DNA from: an uncultured Anaeroplasmataceae bacterium
GTDB lineage: Bacteria; Bacillota_I; Bacilli_A; Acholeplasmatales; Anaeroplasmataceae
Direction of reading: 5' to 3'
Assembly: GCA_934229535.1 (NCBI GenBank)
Contig: CAKQDS010000032.1
Coordinates: 1-18,684, forward strand
Length of the DNA stretch: 18,684 bases
Every line of letters begins with the position of its first letter. Position 1 is the stretch's first letter. The notes beneath the pieces were generated by a model, which ran no database searches, was not told where the DNA came from, and worked only from the letters and a program-made list of their open reading frames with translations. Shown one piece after another: positions 7,306-14,567 of this stretch. Made by a program: the position numbers and the translations under genes.

Positions 7306-8428
7306 TTATCAAACTGGTACTTTATTAAGACAATTAAGAGAAGAATCTAATTATTCATTACAAGATATCGCTAATTATCTTGGTGTAAGCAAACCTGCAG
7401 TCAGCAAGTGGGAATATGGTGATGATATAAAAACTGAAAACCTTTATGCACTTGCAAAACTATATGGTGTTACATTTTCAGAATTATACGCTGGAAAACT
7501 TAAAAATGAATTAAAAGATCAATATTGGAAAAGAAATTTTGACCTTTCAAATTTTGAAATTAAAGATGAAATGAATAATAAGAATATTGAAGATGTAAGA
7601 ATAATGTTTGAACATATCACGTTAGTTAAAAAGACATTTTTTTCTTTGATGCCAAGATGGGCAAATGAAAGATTAACTCAAGATGAATTAGAAGAATTCA
7701 ATATGATAAGTAAGTATTTTGAATTTGATACTAATTATTATTCTTATATAAAAGAAGGGCCAGGATTCATATCATTTGCCTTTACTGAAAAAGAGAAAAA
7801 AGATTTTATACTTCAAAGATTAAAAGAAATTAAATCATTATCAAAAAAAGCACAAGAATGGGAATTGCAAAAAATATTTAATTTTAAATATAACTACAAT
7901 GAAAAATTAATTCATGAAAGTAGAAATTTAAAAGCTTTAGAATATATGCTTTCATCATTCACTCAAATTGAAAAAGATTCGATTCTTTATGCTAATGTTC
8001 ATATTAAAGAAGAATTTGAAGAAGATTTATCAAGAGCTTTTCTTGGTAAGCATAAAAAGATAGTGGAACGTGATAGAACTGTAGATGAAATTGAGCAAAT
8101 TCCATTTATGAAAACTATAATTAATTCAGGTGCTAATTTATTATATCAATATAAATCAACTCCTGGTGGATGGGATGATGAAACTTTTGAATTTTCGGAT
8201 GGCAAAAAAGTTCAAATTGAAGATTCAATATATAATAAATATTTATTTCATAATGCCGCAGGTCAAAGATTTGTTCCTATTCTACAAGATTGGAAATTAT
8301 ATACTTACGATCAATATCTAGAATTTATCGATTATAATGCAACTGAAAGATTAAGAGATATTGTTAATTTAAGAGATAGTAATCCATTAGAATATTATAA
8401 AAGAATGGTAGAAAGGAGTTATAAATAG
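7298..8428 (+). CDS. Second long XRE-type HTH protein, paralogue of its upstream neighbour (376 aa)
   Basis: The start is a GTG at 7298, nine bases after GGAGG (7284-7288) inside the previous gene; a TTG at 7277 would lie before the SD. Residues 7-58 are a canonical HTH_3 domain (LLRQLREESNYSLQDIANYL, then VSKPAVSKWEYG). The tail (about 70-376) is soluble and unrecognised but collinear with the previous protein: LTQDELEEFNMISKYF, IINSGANLLYQY and a DGKKVQIEDSIYNKYLF stretch fall in the same order. It lacks the coiled-coil extension of the larger copy. Two paralogues of unequal length under one promoter suggest a heterodimer or a regulator with a diverged effector. A GAAAGGAG site at the 3' end serves the broken MATE gene four bases downstream. 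Confidence 0.85.
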   Translation: MSNYQTGTLLRQLREESNYSLQDIANYLGVSKPAVSKWEYGDDIKTENLYALAKLYGVTFSELYAGKLKNELKDQYWKRNFDLSNFEIKDEMNNKNIEDVRIMFEHITLVKKTFFSLMPRWANERLTQDELEEFNMISKYFEFDTNYYSYIKEGPGFISFAFTEKEKKDFILQRLKEIKSLSKKAQEWELQKIFNFKYNYNEKLIHESRNLKALEYMLSSFTQIEKDSILYANVHIKEEFEEDLSRAFLGKHKKIVERDRTVDEIEQIPFMKTIINSGANLLYQYKSTPGGWDDETFEFSDGKKVQIEDSIYNKYLFHNAAGQRFVPILQDWKLYTYDQYLEFIDYNATERLRDIVNLRDSNPLEYYKRMVERSYK

Positions 8429-8431
8429 GAT

Positions 8432-8920
8432 ATGCTAAATAAAATAATAACATCATTTAAAAACATTAATCATAAACTATTTATCCCATTAATAGTAATG
8501 GGAATAGTTCCAACCATCTATACAACTTTAAGAGTATTCTGGTTAGGTAATTTACCATGAGATTGGTCATACTCAATTGCTGGTCAATTATCATGGATTA
8601 ATTTAATCTATGAAGTAATTAATAAAGCTATCATCCTTCCTTTATTCTATTTTGTTGGTAAAGTTCTATCTGATAAGAAAGAACTAACAAATAGAATGAA
8701 AACTGGATTATTAGTAACATTAGGTATTTATATTGTATTATCAATATTTATAATGACATATACAAATCCATTATTAAAAGCTATGGCTACTGGTCCATCT
8801 ATTATAGATGCATCAGCTACATATATTAGAATAGAAGCTGTTGGTAATATATTTGTGAACTTGATGAAAATGATAAGATATATGATAATAAATATTGATA
8901 ATTTAATATATTTTACTTAA
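8432..8920 (+). pseudogene. MATE-family efflux transporter, nonsense-mutated and truncated
   Basis: From ATG 8432 the reading frame gives MLNKIITSFKNINHKLFIPL and further hydrophobic segments that resemble the N-terminal third of a MATE (MatE) cation-coupled multidrug exporter. A TGA at 8558-8560 (codon 43) interrupts it between LP and DWSYSIAG; a Gly codon GGA to TGA change would explain it. The same frame continues through two or three more membrane segments to ATYIRIEAVGN, a MATE-like stretch, after which the match fades and a TAA follows at 8918-8920. MATE proteins are normally about 450 residues, so two thirds is missing. A start at 8696 inside the frame would give a 74-residue fragment that cannot work as a transporter. 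It lies directly after the HTH pair, which may once have regulated it. Confidence 0.75.
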
Positions 8921-8948
8921 AGTGGTGAAAAAACGAAGTTTAAGTAAA
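8912..8948. repeat. 10-bp perfect inverted repeat at the pseudogene junction
   Basis: TTTACTTAAA (8912-8921) and TTTAAGTAAA (8939-8948) are exact reverse complements with a 17-base loop. It sits where the MATE remnant ends and the next pseudogene begins, so it could be a weak terminator without a T tract, an operator or a scar of a small mobile element. None of these is shown by the sequence. Confidence 0.4.
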
Positions 8949-8967
8949 TTATAATGAGATAATTAAA

Positions 8968-9367
8968 ATGATTGTTGGAAGAAAAAAAGAAATTGAATTA
9001 TTACAAAATATATATAATGATAATACGTCTCATTTTTTAGTTATTTATGGTAGACTAAGAATTGGAAAAAATATTTTGATTAATGAAGTATTTAAAAATG
9101 AAATATTATTCCATCATTCTGGAGTCGCAAATGGAAGTTTAAAGTAGCAATTATTTGCATTTAAGTAATCTTTAAAAAATTCTTTGTATCAATCTAACGA
9201 AAAAATTACTAATTGGTTTATAGCATTTGAAGAACTAAAGGATCTCATAAAGACATCTTCATTAGAGCGCAAAGTCATATTTATTGATGAACTTTTATGA
9301 ATGGATACGCCTAAGTTTGATTTAATGAAGTCATTAAAATCTTTTTGGAATGGTTTCGCATCTTTTA
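8968..9367 (+). pseudogene. ATPase_2-type AAA ATPase pseudogene (N-terminal part)
   Basis: ATG 8968 opens a frame resembling Pfam ATPase_2 proteins (MIVGRKKEIELL, VIYGRLRIGKN). It is stopped by TAG 9145, TAA 9166 and TGA 9298, yet coding sense continues: HHSGVANGSLK, KITNWFIAFEEL, SSLERKVIFIDELL-stop-MDTPK and FWNGFAS, typical of this family up to just beyond Walker B. The TGA is where relatives have Trp in ELPWMDTP. The Walker A Thr is replaced by Asn, so ATP binding was probably lost. After about 9367 the frame shifts and the similarity stops. Members are usually 350-480 residues with a C-terminal nuclease-like domain, absent here. Three stops of all kinds, a frameshift and a lost P-loop residue make this clearly dead. 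Confidence 0.75.
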
Positions 9368-9559
9368 GGTGTATGCTTTAAAAATATTTATTTTAGAAGT
9401 GAAATTGTAACTGAAATAAAAAATATTAATTATCTTGTTGATTTTTTAAATGTAATTATTACACTAGATTTATTGCCTAATATTTCACTGAAAATATACT
9501 CAAATGAGAAAAAATCTCATATTGATATTGATTTTTTTGCTTTTTGGAATATAATATAA
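9368..9559 (+). pseudogene. Unidentified coding remnant before rloA
   Basis: A frame continuing to TAA at 9557-9559 reads FRSEIVTEIKNINYLVDFLN and later HIDIDFFAFWNII. Its composition looks protein-like, but it has no SD and no start of its own, and it is not recognisable as the C-terminus of the preceding ATPase. It is probably the 3' end of another lost gene fused by deletion. The rloA promoter lies inside it. Confidence 0.35.
9528..9555 (+). promoter_or_regulatory. Candidate promoter of the rloAB pair
   Basis: TTGATT (9528-9533), a 16-base spacer and an exact TATAAT (9550-9555) lie within the preceding remnant, giving a start near 9562 and a leader of about 20 bases. An inverted repeat ATGAGA-AAAAA-TCTCAT (9504-9520) sits just upstream of the -35 and could be a regulatory site. 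Confidence 0.5.
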
Positions 9560-9581
9560 ATGAAAAGTAAGGATGATGCAC

Positions 9582-10850
9582 ATGCTATTACAATTTAATT
9601 TTAAAAATTTCAAATCATTTAGAGATGATACAACTTTAGATATGACAGCTACTAAAATAAGTGAATATGAAAAGCATATTGTACGTGCTGGTGGTGAACA
9701 GGTATTGCCAGTTGCTGCGATATTTGGCGCAAATGCTTCGGGTAAATCAAATGTTATTGAAGCATTTAGATATATGCACGAGTATGTGATTTTTTCTTTG
9801 AATTATGGTGGTGACGCACTAAAAAATGATAGAGATGGTTTTGTAAGGCCAACACCATTTATTTTTGATGTTAATTCAAAGGATACTGAATCTTTTTTTG
9901 AAATATATTTCATTGATGAAAATGATGTAAAAGAAAAAACTTATAATTATGGATTTACAATTGATTCAGAGGGTGTAATAGAAGAATGGTTAAATGTAAA
10001 AGCTAAAACATCTAAAGAAGCTAATAAAGTATTTTATAGGAATAGAAAAACTGGTGAATTGGATTTATCAGGATTTACTAATAAGGTGAAGGATAATTTG
10101 GCTATAGCCTTAGAAAAAGAAACGTTATTGGTATCTCTAGGATCTAAATTAAAAGTTGAAAAACTCAAGTTTATAAGAGACTGGTTCATAAAAAACGAAT
10201 TTGCTAATTTTGGTAAACCAATAGAGAATATCTATTTATCTAACTTAGCTCCTAAAAATTTTGCAACTGATGAAAATGTAAGAAAAAAGGTTATAGATTA
10301 TTTATCAGCATTTGATAATTCAATAGTTGACTTTAAGGTTGAGGTTATCAAAGGTGATACTAAAGATGACGAGAAGTTAAAAATAGATGCTATTCATAGA
10401 ATGGTAGATGGAAGTAACTTTGAATCAATTCCATTACAACAAGAATCAGCTGGTACACTTAAGATGTTTGCATTATATCAATGGATAAGTGATATTTTAC
10501 AGTCTGGTGGCGTATTAGTAATTGATGAATTAAATGCTAAACTACATCCTTTATTGGTAAGAGTATTTATTCAAACCTTTTTAAATAAAGAATTGAATCC
10601 TAATAATGCACAATTAATCTTTACAACACATGATTCTTGGCAATTAAATGCTAACTTATTAAGAAGAGATGAAATTTGGTTTACTGAAAAACAAGATAAT
10701 GGAATTTCTCAATTATATTCATTAGCTGATTTTGTTGATGAAGATGGTACTAAAATAAGAAAAGATGAAAATTATGAGAAAAATTATTTATTAGGAAAGT
10801 ATGGTGCTATTCCTACATTAAAGTATTTCGATTTATTTAAGGAGGAATAG
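9582..10850 (+). CDS. rloA: RloA/AbiL-like AAA ATPase of an abortive-infection pair
   Basis: This 422-residue ATPase has the ABC/SMC-like layout of AAA_15/AAA_21 proteins and starts with the family's typical MLLQFNFKNFKSFRD. Walker A is GANASGKS (49-56), the signature ESAGT (288-292), Walker B VLVIDEL (311-317) with catalytic Glu316, and the switch His is His350 in FTTHDSW. The start is ATG 9582, nine bases after AAGG (9569-9572); ATGs at 9573 and 9576 lie too near it. The stop is three bases before the RloB start. In RloAB/AbiL systems the ATPase is thought to sense infection and control the TOPRIM partner; the system name is by homology recognised by eye, not by search. All catalytic motifs are present, so it is probably active. 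It is only distantly similar to the ATPase at 161-1306. Confidence 0.85.
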   Translation: MLLQFNFKNFKSFRDDTTLDMTATKISEYEKHIVRAGGEQVLPVAAIFGANASGKSNVIEAFRYMHEYVIFSLNYGGDALKNDRDGFVRPTPFIFDVNSKDTESFFEIYFIDENDVKEKTYNYGFTIDSEGVIEEWLNVKAKTSKEANKVFYRNRKTGELDLSGFTNKVKDNLAIALEKETLLVSLGSKLKVEKLKFIRDWFIKNEFANFGKPIENIYLSNLAPKNFATDENVRKKVIDYLSAFDNSIVDFKVEVIKGDTKDDEKLKIDAIHRMVDGSNFESIPLQQESAGTLKMFALYQWISDILQSGGVLVIDELNAKLHPLLVRVFIQTFLNKELNPNNAQLIFTTHDSWQLNANLLRRDEIWFTEKQDNGISQLYSLADFVDEDGTKIRKDENYEKNYLLGKYGAIPTLKYFDLFKEE

Positions 10851-10853
10851 TTA

Positions 10854-11495
10854 GTGGGCTTTGAAAATAGAAATGGAAAAAGAAAATTAAGAAGCGAATT
10901 AACTAATAGAAGAAAACCTGAATTGGGATATTATCTTATTGTAACTGATACTGAAGGAACTGAAAGAGTATACTTTAATGGACTAAGAGATTCTATTAAA
11001 GGGTTAGTTGGAGATAAGCCTATTATTAAGGTTGTAGAGACTAAAAATAGAACTATGATTAAAGAAGCTAAAGAATTTTTATCTGAATTACCACAATATG
11101 CTGAACCATGGATTGTTTTTGATAAAGATAAAAATACTAAATTTGATAAAATTATAGAAGAAGCTGAAAATGAGGGTGTAAAGGTTGCATGGTCTAATCC
11201 TTGTATTGAAGTATGGTTTAATGCGTATTTTGGTAAAATACCAAATTGCCAGGATTCGGTATCTTGCTGTAATACTTTTAGTAATGAATATAAAAAGAAT
11301 GTTGGCCAAGAATATCACAAAGCTGATGATAAATTATACGCTAAATTATACGAAAATGGCAATGAAACAAAAGCGATTTATATAGCTGATAAGAAAATAA
11401 AGGAACATTTTAAAACTGGAAGTTTATTACCATCAGAGATGATTCCTGCAACAACAATGTATAAATTAGTTGAAGAGATAAAGAAAAAGATTTAA
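10854..11495 (+). CDS. rloB: RloB-family TOPRIM protein (AbiLii-like effector)
   Basis: This 213-residue protein matches the RloB family layout: a basic N-terminus (RNGKRKLRSELTNRR), a TOPRIM-like core with Glu34 in TEGTERVYF, an acidic FDKDK pair (Asp90, Asp92) and the family's hallmark SNPCIEVWFNAYF (114-126), then a helical tail with TTMYKLVEEI. These residues are expected to bind metal and carry out nuclease chemistry, though the target of RloB is not established from sequence. The start is GTG 10854, with AAGGAGG (10839-10845) eight bases upstream inside the rloA end, so the two genes are one unit. No interruption is seen. A hairpin with a T tract follows 112 bases later. Confidence 0.85.
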   Translation: MGFENRNGKRKLRSELTNRRKPELGYYLIVTDTEGTERVYFNGLRDSIKGLVGDKPIIKVVETKNRTMIKEAKEFLSELPQYAEPWIVFDKDKNTKFDKIIEEAENEGVKVAWSNPCIEVWFNAYFGKIPNCQDSVSCCNTFSNEYKKNVGQEYHKADDKLYAKLYENGNETKAIYIADKKIKEHFKTGSLLPSEMIPATTMYKLVEEIKKKI

Positions 11496-11856
11496 TCATT
11501 TAAAAAGCATGTTATTCAAAATATTGATAGATGCTAATTGAAAGAAATTAAGTCAATAAAACGAAATAATATAAGCCAAAACTCTAAAGGAGGGTATTGC
11601 TACGAAGAGTGATTATTCCATATTTTCATGGTATTTTCACTCTTTTTTACTTCGCTAGTGTTTTTTATAGAAATAACAAGGTGATTAATGATTTAAAATT
11701 GGATATAAATTAATAACTGTGGATTTTGTTAATATCAATAGCTTTTTATACTTAACATTATAATTTAACATTTATTTGTCTTTAGATATTTTAATAATGT
11801 GATTTCTTGTTTAGTTGATTTAATTTTAAAAATATTACATTAATAGGTGAATGATA
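11496..11856. other. Intergenic stretch between rloB and the HTH-membrane protein
   Basis: About 360 bases without a convincing gene. They hold an SD-like AAGGAGG at 11586-11592 followed by a short TTG frame (11597-11713, 38 codons) that runs over the hairpin at 11607-11648, and an exact TATAAT at 11759-11764 without a clear -35. The second half is simply AT-rich. The TATAAT may belong to the promoter of the gene at 11857. Confidence 0.5.
11607..11648 (+). terminator. Probable terminator of the rloAB unit
   Basis: GAGTGA (11607-11612) pairs with TCACTC (11637-11642), an inner CCAT/ATGG pair narrows the loop, and six T bases follow. The stem is short but the T tract is good. An SD-like sequence 14 bases upstream makes an attenuator possible. 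Confidence 0.5.
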
Positions 11857-12774
11857 ATGACTTTAGGTGAAAGAATAAAAGAATATCGTATTAAAAATAA
11901 TTATACTCAAGAATATTTAGGTAACTATTTTCATTATACACGCCAAAATATTAGTAAGTGGGAACAAAATAAAAGTGTTCCTAGTCAGGAGGATATTGAA
12001 AAGCTTGCGGAGCTATTCAATATTTCTGTTGATGAGCTTCTTGGTGTTGAATCTAAAAGTGTAAAGAAGAAAAATATATTTGAGTCTAGAAAATTTAAGA
12101 TTTTATTAATATCATGCGCATCTTTAATTACTAGTGCTATTGTTGTTTTAGTGATTGCATTAAGCATTAGTAAAAATCGTAATACAAATGATAATTCAGT
12201 TCCTAATATTCAACCAATTTCTTATGATGAGGGTTTTTATATTTGTAAGGATACAAATATAAATTTAGAATATAATGGAGATTTATCAATATTTTTTGAA
12301 AATTATAGCTTTTATTTTGAAAAAGATGGAGTCATTAAATCTAATATTTATGAATGTAATAATATAAAGCCTTCTAATATAGATATATTTTTAAATGCTT
12401 ACAATATCTACTTTTTATATAAGGTGGCTTATAGTGAAAAAACAAATAAGTATGAAAGCTATTTAATAGATCAGCTTTATAATGCAAATGATGTTAGCGT
12501 AGAAATTGGAGATAACAAGGTTAATTTGATATCAACTTATGGGGTTAAAAAAATTAATATATATTGTTATGATGGATTGAATTTAACTTCAACTGAATCA
12601 TTTACATCAAGTAATGATGTAATTGAAGTTAATGCTTCATTGGCAATTGTTGAATTGATTTTGGTAAATGGGACTAAGAGGACAAAGAATATTATTACAA
12701 GTTCTGATTTGAATTATTGCTTTTTTAATAAAACAGAGATTACTTCTGAGAAAATTCACATAGAACTTAAATAG
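11857..12774 (+). CDS. Membrane-anchored XRE-type HTH regulator
   Basis: This 305-residue protein has a cytoplasmic HTH_3 domain at 1-62 (GERIKEYRIKNNYTQEYLGN, SKWEQNKSVPSQEDIEKLAELF), a basic linker, one membrane segment at 81-105 and an extracytoplasmic domain (about 110-305) that I do not recognise. Such one-helix proteins can pass an outside signal to a DNA-bound HTH. The start is ATG 11857: AGGTGA (11845-11850) is six bases upstream, and the in-frame ATG at 11851 directly abuts it. The gene ends at a terminator, so it is a separate transcript, but it sits immediately upstream of two lipoprotein genes that it may regulate. Function beyond DNA binding and membrane insertion is inferred. 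Confidence 0.85.
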   Translation: MTLGERIKEYRIKNNYTQEYLGNYFHYTRQNISKWEQNKSVPSQEDIEKLAELFNISVDELLGVESKSVKKKNIFESRKFKILLISCASLITSAIVVLVIALSISKNRNTNDNSVPNIQPISYDEGFYICKDTNINLEYNGDLSIFFENYSFYFEKDGVIKSNIYECNNIKPSNIDIFLNAYNIYFLYKVAYSEKTNKYESYLIDQLYNANDVSVEIGDNKVNLISTYGVKKINIYCYDGLNLTSTESFTSSNDVIEVNASLAIVELILVNGTKRTKNIITSSDLNYCFFNKTEITSEKIHIELK

Positions 12775-12811
12775 CAACAGCTTAGTTGACAAGCGTTGCT
12801 TTATTTTTTTT
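12773..12811 (+). terminator. Terminator after the HTH-membrane protein
   Basis: GCAAC-A-GCTT (12775-12783) pairs with AAGC-GTTGC (12791-12799) with one bulged base, followed by a T-rich run. It overlaps the stop codon of the upstream gene. Confidence 0.7.
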
Positions 12812-12851
12812 AGGGTAAAAATTATAATTAAGGTCGAAAGGAGGTAAAAAT

Positions 12852-13856
12852 ATGAAAAAAAGATTTTTGTTTATTGTGTTCTTTTTCATATTAATATTAT
12901 TTACATCTTGTGGTGAAGCAAGTGATAGTATAGGAGGTAGTTCTCCTAATGAGCCTGAATATTGTACAGTAAGTTATGTTACAGGTTATGATTTAACAAT
13001 GAATTCTGAAAGGTATTTAAAAGGTGAAAAGATTGATTTAGTTACTCTTTCAAGACCTGGGTATGAATTTAAGGGCTGGTCAATAACTAAGGATGCTACA
13101 AATGGAATTGGACAACTTTTAGTTGTTAATGATTGTACATTATATGCAATATGGAGTCAAGTAGCAGTCGAATGTAATTTAGAGGTTGATTTTGTTTTAA
13201 ATAATGAGACCTGGACTTACACTAATATTTATTCTTTAACAAATGAATCTAAAATGTTGTTGCCAGAAATTAATGAAAAGCCTAAATATTATTTTAATGA
13301 TGAAGAAATCTCATTTGAGGATTTTCATTATAAGGATGAATATTTTAATTTGCCTGAAAAGAATTTCAAAGTAGTTTATCATTTTGAAGATTGTAAAGTT
13401 ATGGATGATTATTTCATAATGTTAAAGGAAGAAAAGAAACTTTTAGATAAATGGGGCGGTGTTCATCCTTATACAATCTCAGATATTAATCCAAATTTAA
13501 TTAGCTATGAGTATGCTGATCTGAAATGTTATTTTGATTTTGAATCATTTAATAATATTTCAAAGGAACAATATGATTTATTATGCTTAGATTATGAAAA
13601 ACATGATATTGTTAATGCAAAATTCGACCTTTTTAATCAAAAAATTTATGTTATTGGCGATAAAATTTATTTTTTTGCTAATAAAGGTAGTATTTTTGAA
13701 GGAACTTATAAAGATGGTGAAAAGCTATTTTCAACAAATAATGAGGAAGTTACTACTACTTATTATGTTGCAATTAAGGATGGAGTAGCTTTTGTATCTT
13801 ATAATTATGATGATGCTTATGTATATTCTTTAGAGCTTAGTACAAAAGAATTTTAA
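12852..13856 (+). CDS. Surface lipoprotein with an InlB-type repeat, cut short by an in-frame stop
   Basis: The 334-residue product begins with a lipoprotein signal peptide (KKR, hydrophobic core, lipobox LFTSC with Cys20), so it should be lipid-anchored outside the membrane. Residues 37-101 form a Listeria-Bacteroides (InlB B-type) repeat: VSYVTGYDL, the RPGYEFKGW core and the CTLYAIW end. The rest is unrecognised. GAAAGGAGG (12836-12844) lies seven bases before the ATG. A TAA at 13854-13856 ends the frame, but the same frame stays open for 235 more codons without a new SD, so the ancestral protein was probably about 570 residues. The visible product may be secreted but truncated. An AAA or CAA to TAA change would explain the stop. 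Confidence 0.8.
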   Translation: MKKRFLFIVFFFILILFTSCGEASDSIGGSSPNEPEYCTVSYVTGYDLTMNSERYLKGEKIDLVTLSRPGYEFKGWSITKDATNGIGQLLVVNDCTLYAIWSQVAVECNLEVDFVLNNETWTYTNIYSLTNESKMLLPEINEKPKYYFNDEEISFEDFHYKDEYFNLPEKNFKVVYHFEDCKVMDDYFIMLKEEKKLLDKWGGVHPYTISDINPNLISYEYADLKCYFDFESFNNISKEQYDLLCLDYEKHDIVNAKFDLFNQKIYVIGDKIYFFANKGSIFEGTYKDGEKLFSTNNEEVTTTYYVAIKDGVAFVSYNYDDAYVYSLELSTKEF

Positions 13857-14564
13857 ATTCTTCCGTCTGGTGATACTGTTTTATTTCAATTTGATGAAAA
13901 TAATATTATTATGAAAAATGATTACGAAACTAGATTTTTAAATGTTGAAAATTTAAATGTAGGAGAAAATTCAATATCATTTAATTATAAAGGGAAAAAA
14001 TTTCTTTTTGAAATAAAGGATGGCTATATATTAATTTGTCCTACAAATGTATTAAATGAAGAAGACTATACATTAGAGGATGCTAGCCTTATATTTACAG
14101 AGGATATAAAAAGCCCTCGTTATGTATATAAATTAAAAAATGATTTATATGCAGTCATCAAAATAATGGATTATTTTTATGATGAAGATGATGTAGATGG
14201 TAATATATCTATAAAATCATTTAAATTTTCTAATATAGAAATAATAAATCCTGATTTAGTAACAAAAGATTACATTATTTATAATTATTATATTTTGCAT
14301 ATTAAGGCTAAAAAAATATTGGATATTTATGATGTGGAATTTATGGAGGCATTAACCAAAAATAGCTACAGCTTATACATAAAAAATAATTATGCATATT
14401 TCTTATATAATGATAAGGTGGCTGTAGTGAATGTTTATGGTGATACTAATATTTATCAGACTCTAGACATCACAGATGAATATTTTAACTATCAGTATAG
14501 TGGTGCAAATATTAAATTATATTATTCTAGCTTAGAAAGAATCGAATTAGAAAATGAGGTATAA
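13857..14564 (+). pseudogene. 3' part of the interrupted lipoprotein gene
   Basis: The frame of the upstream lipoprotein continues past its TAA with ILPSGDTVLFQFDENNII and runs to TAA at 14562-14564. An ATG at 13911 could start a 217-residue protein, but no SD precedes it and that protein would have no signal peptide, although the whole unit appears to be extracytoplasmic. Content is beta-rich, Tyr/Asp/Asn-rich (KYNDK-like, NNYAYFLYND) and resembles the upstream part. I read 12852-14564 as one gene with a single nonsense mutation; stop readthrough or a separate reinitiated protein remain possible. The next gene begins four bases after this stop. Confidence 0.6.
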
Positions 14565-14567
14565 AAA

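Noticed and set aside
5713..8428. The two HTH genes as a toxin-antitoxin pair of the HigBA or HipBA kind.
   Set aside because: Neither tail resembles a RelE-like or HipA kinase toxin in length or motifs, and both proteins carry the same kind of HTH and collinear tails, unlike a toxin with an antitoxin.
8912..8948. End of an insertion sequence or MITE.
   Set aside because: Only one inverted repeat is present, no transposase or target duplication was found, and AT-rich palindromes occur by chance in such DNA. It is listed only as a repeat.
8432..9367. UGA read as an amino acid (code 4 Trp or code 25 Gly), because TGA sits at a Gly position in MATE and a Trp position in the ATPase remnant.
   Set aside because: The two positions call for different amino acids, TAG and TAA also interrupt the ATPase remnant, TGA ends the 5345-5689 gene, and TGG is used for Trp throughout. 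Nonsense decay explains all of it.
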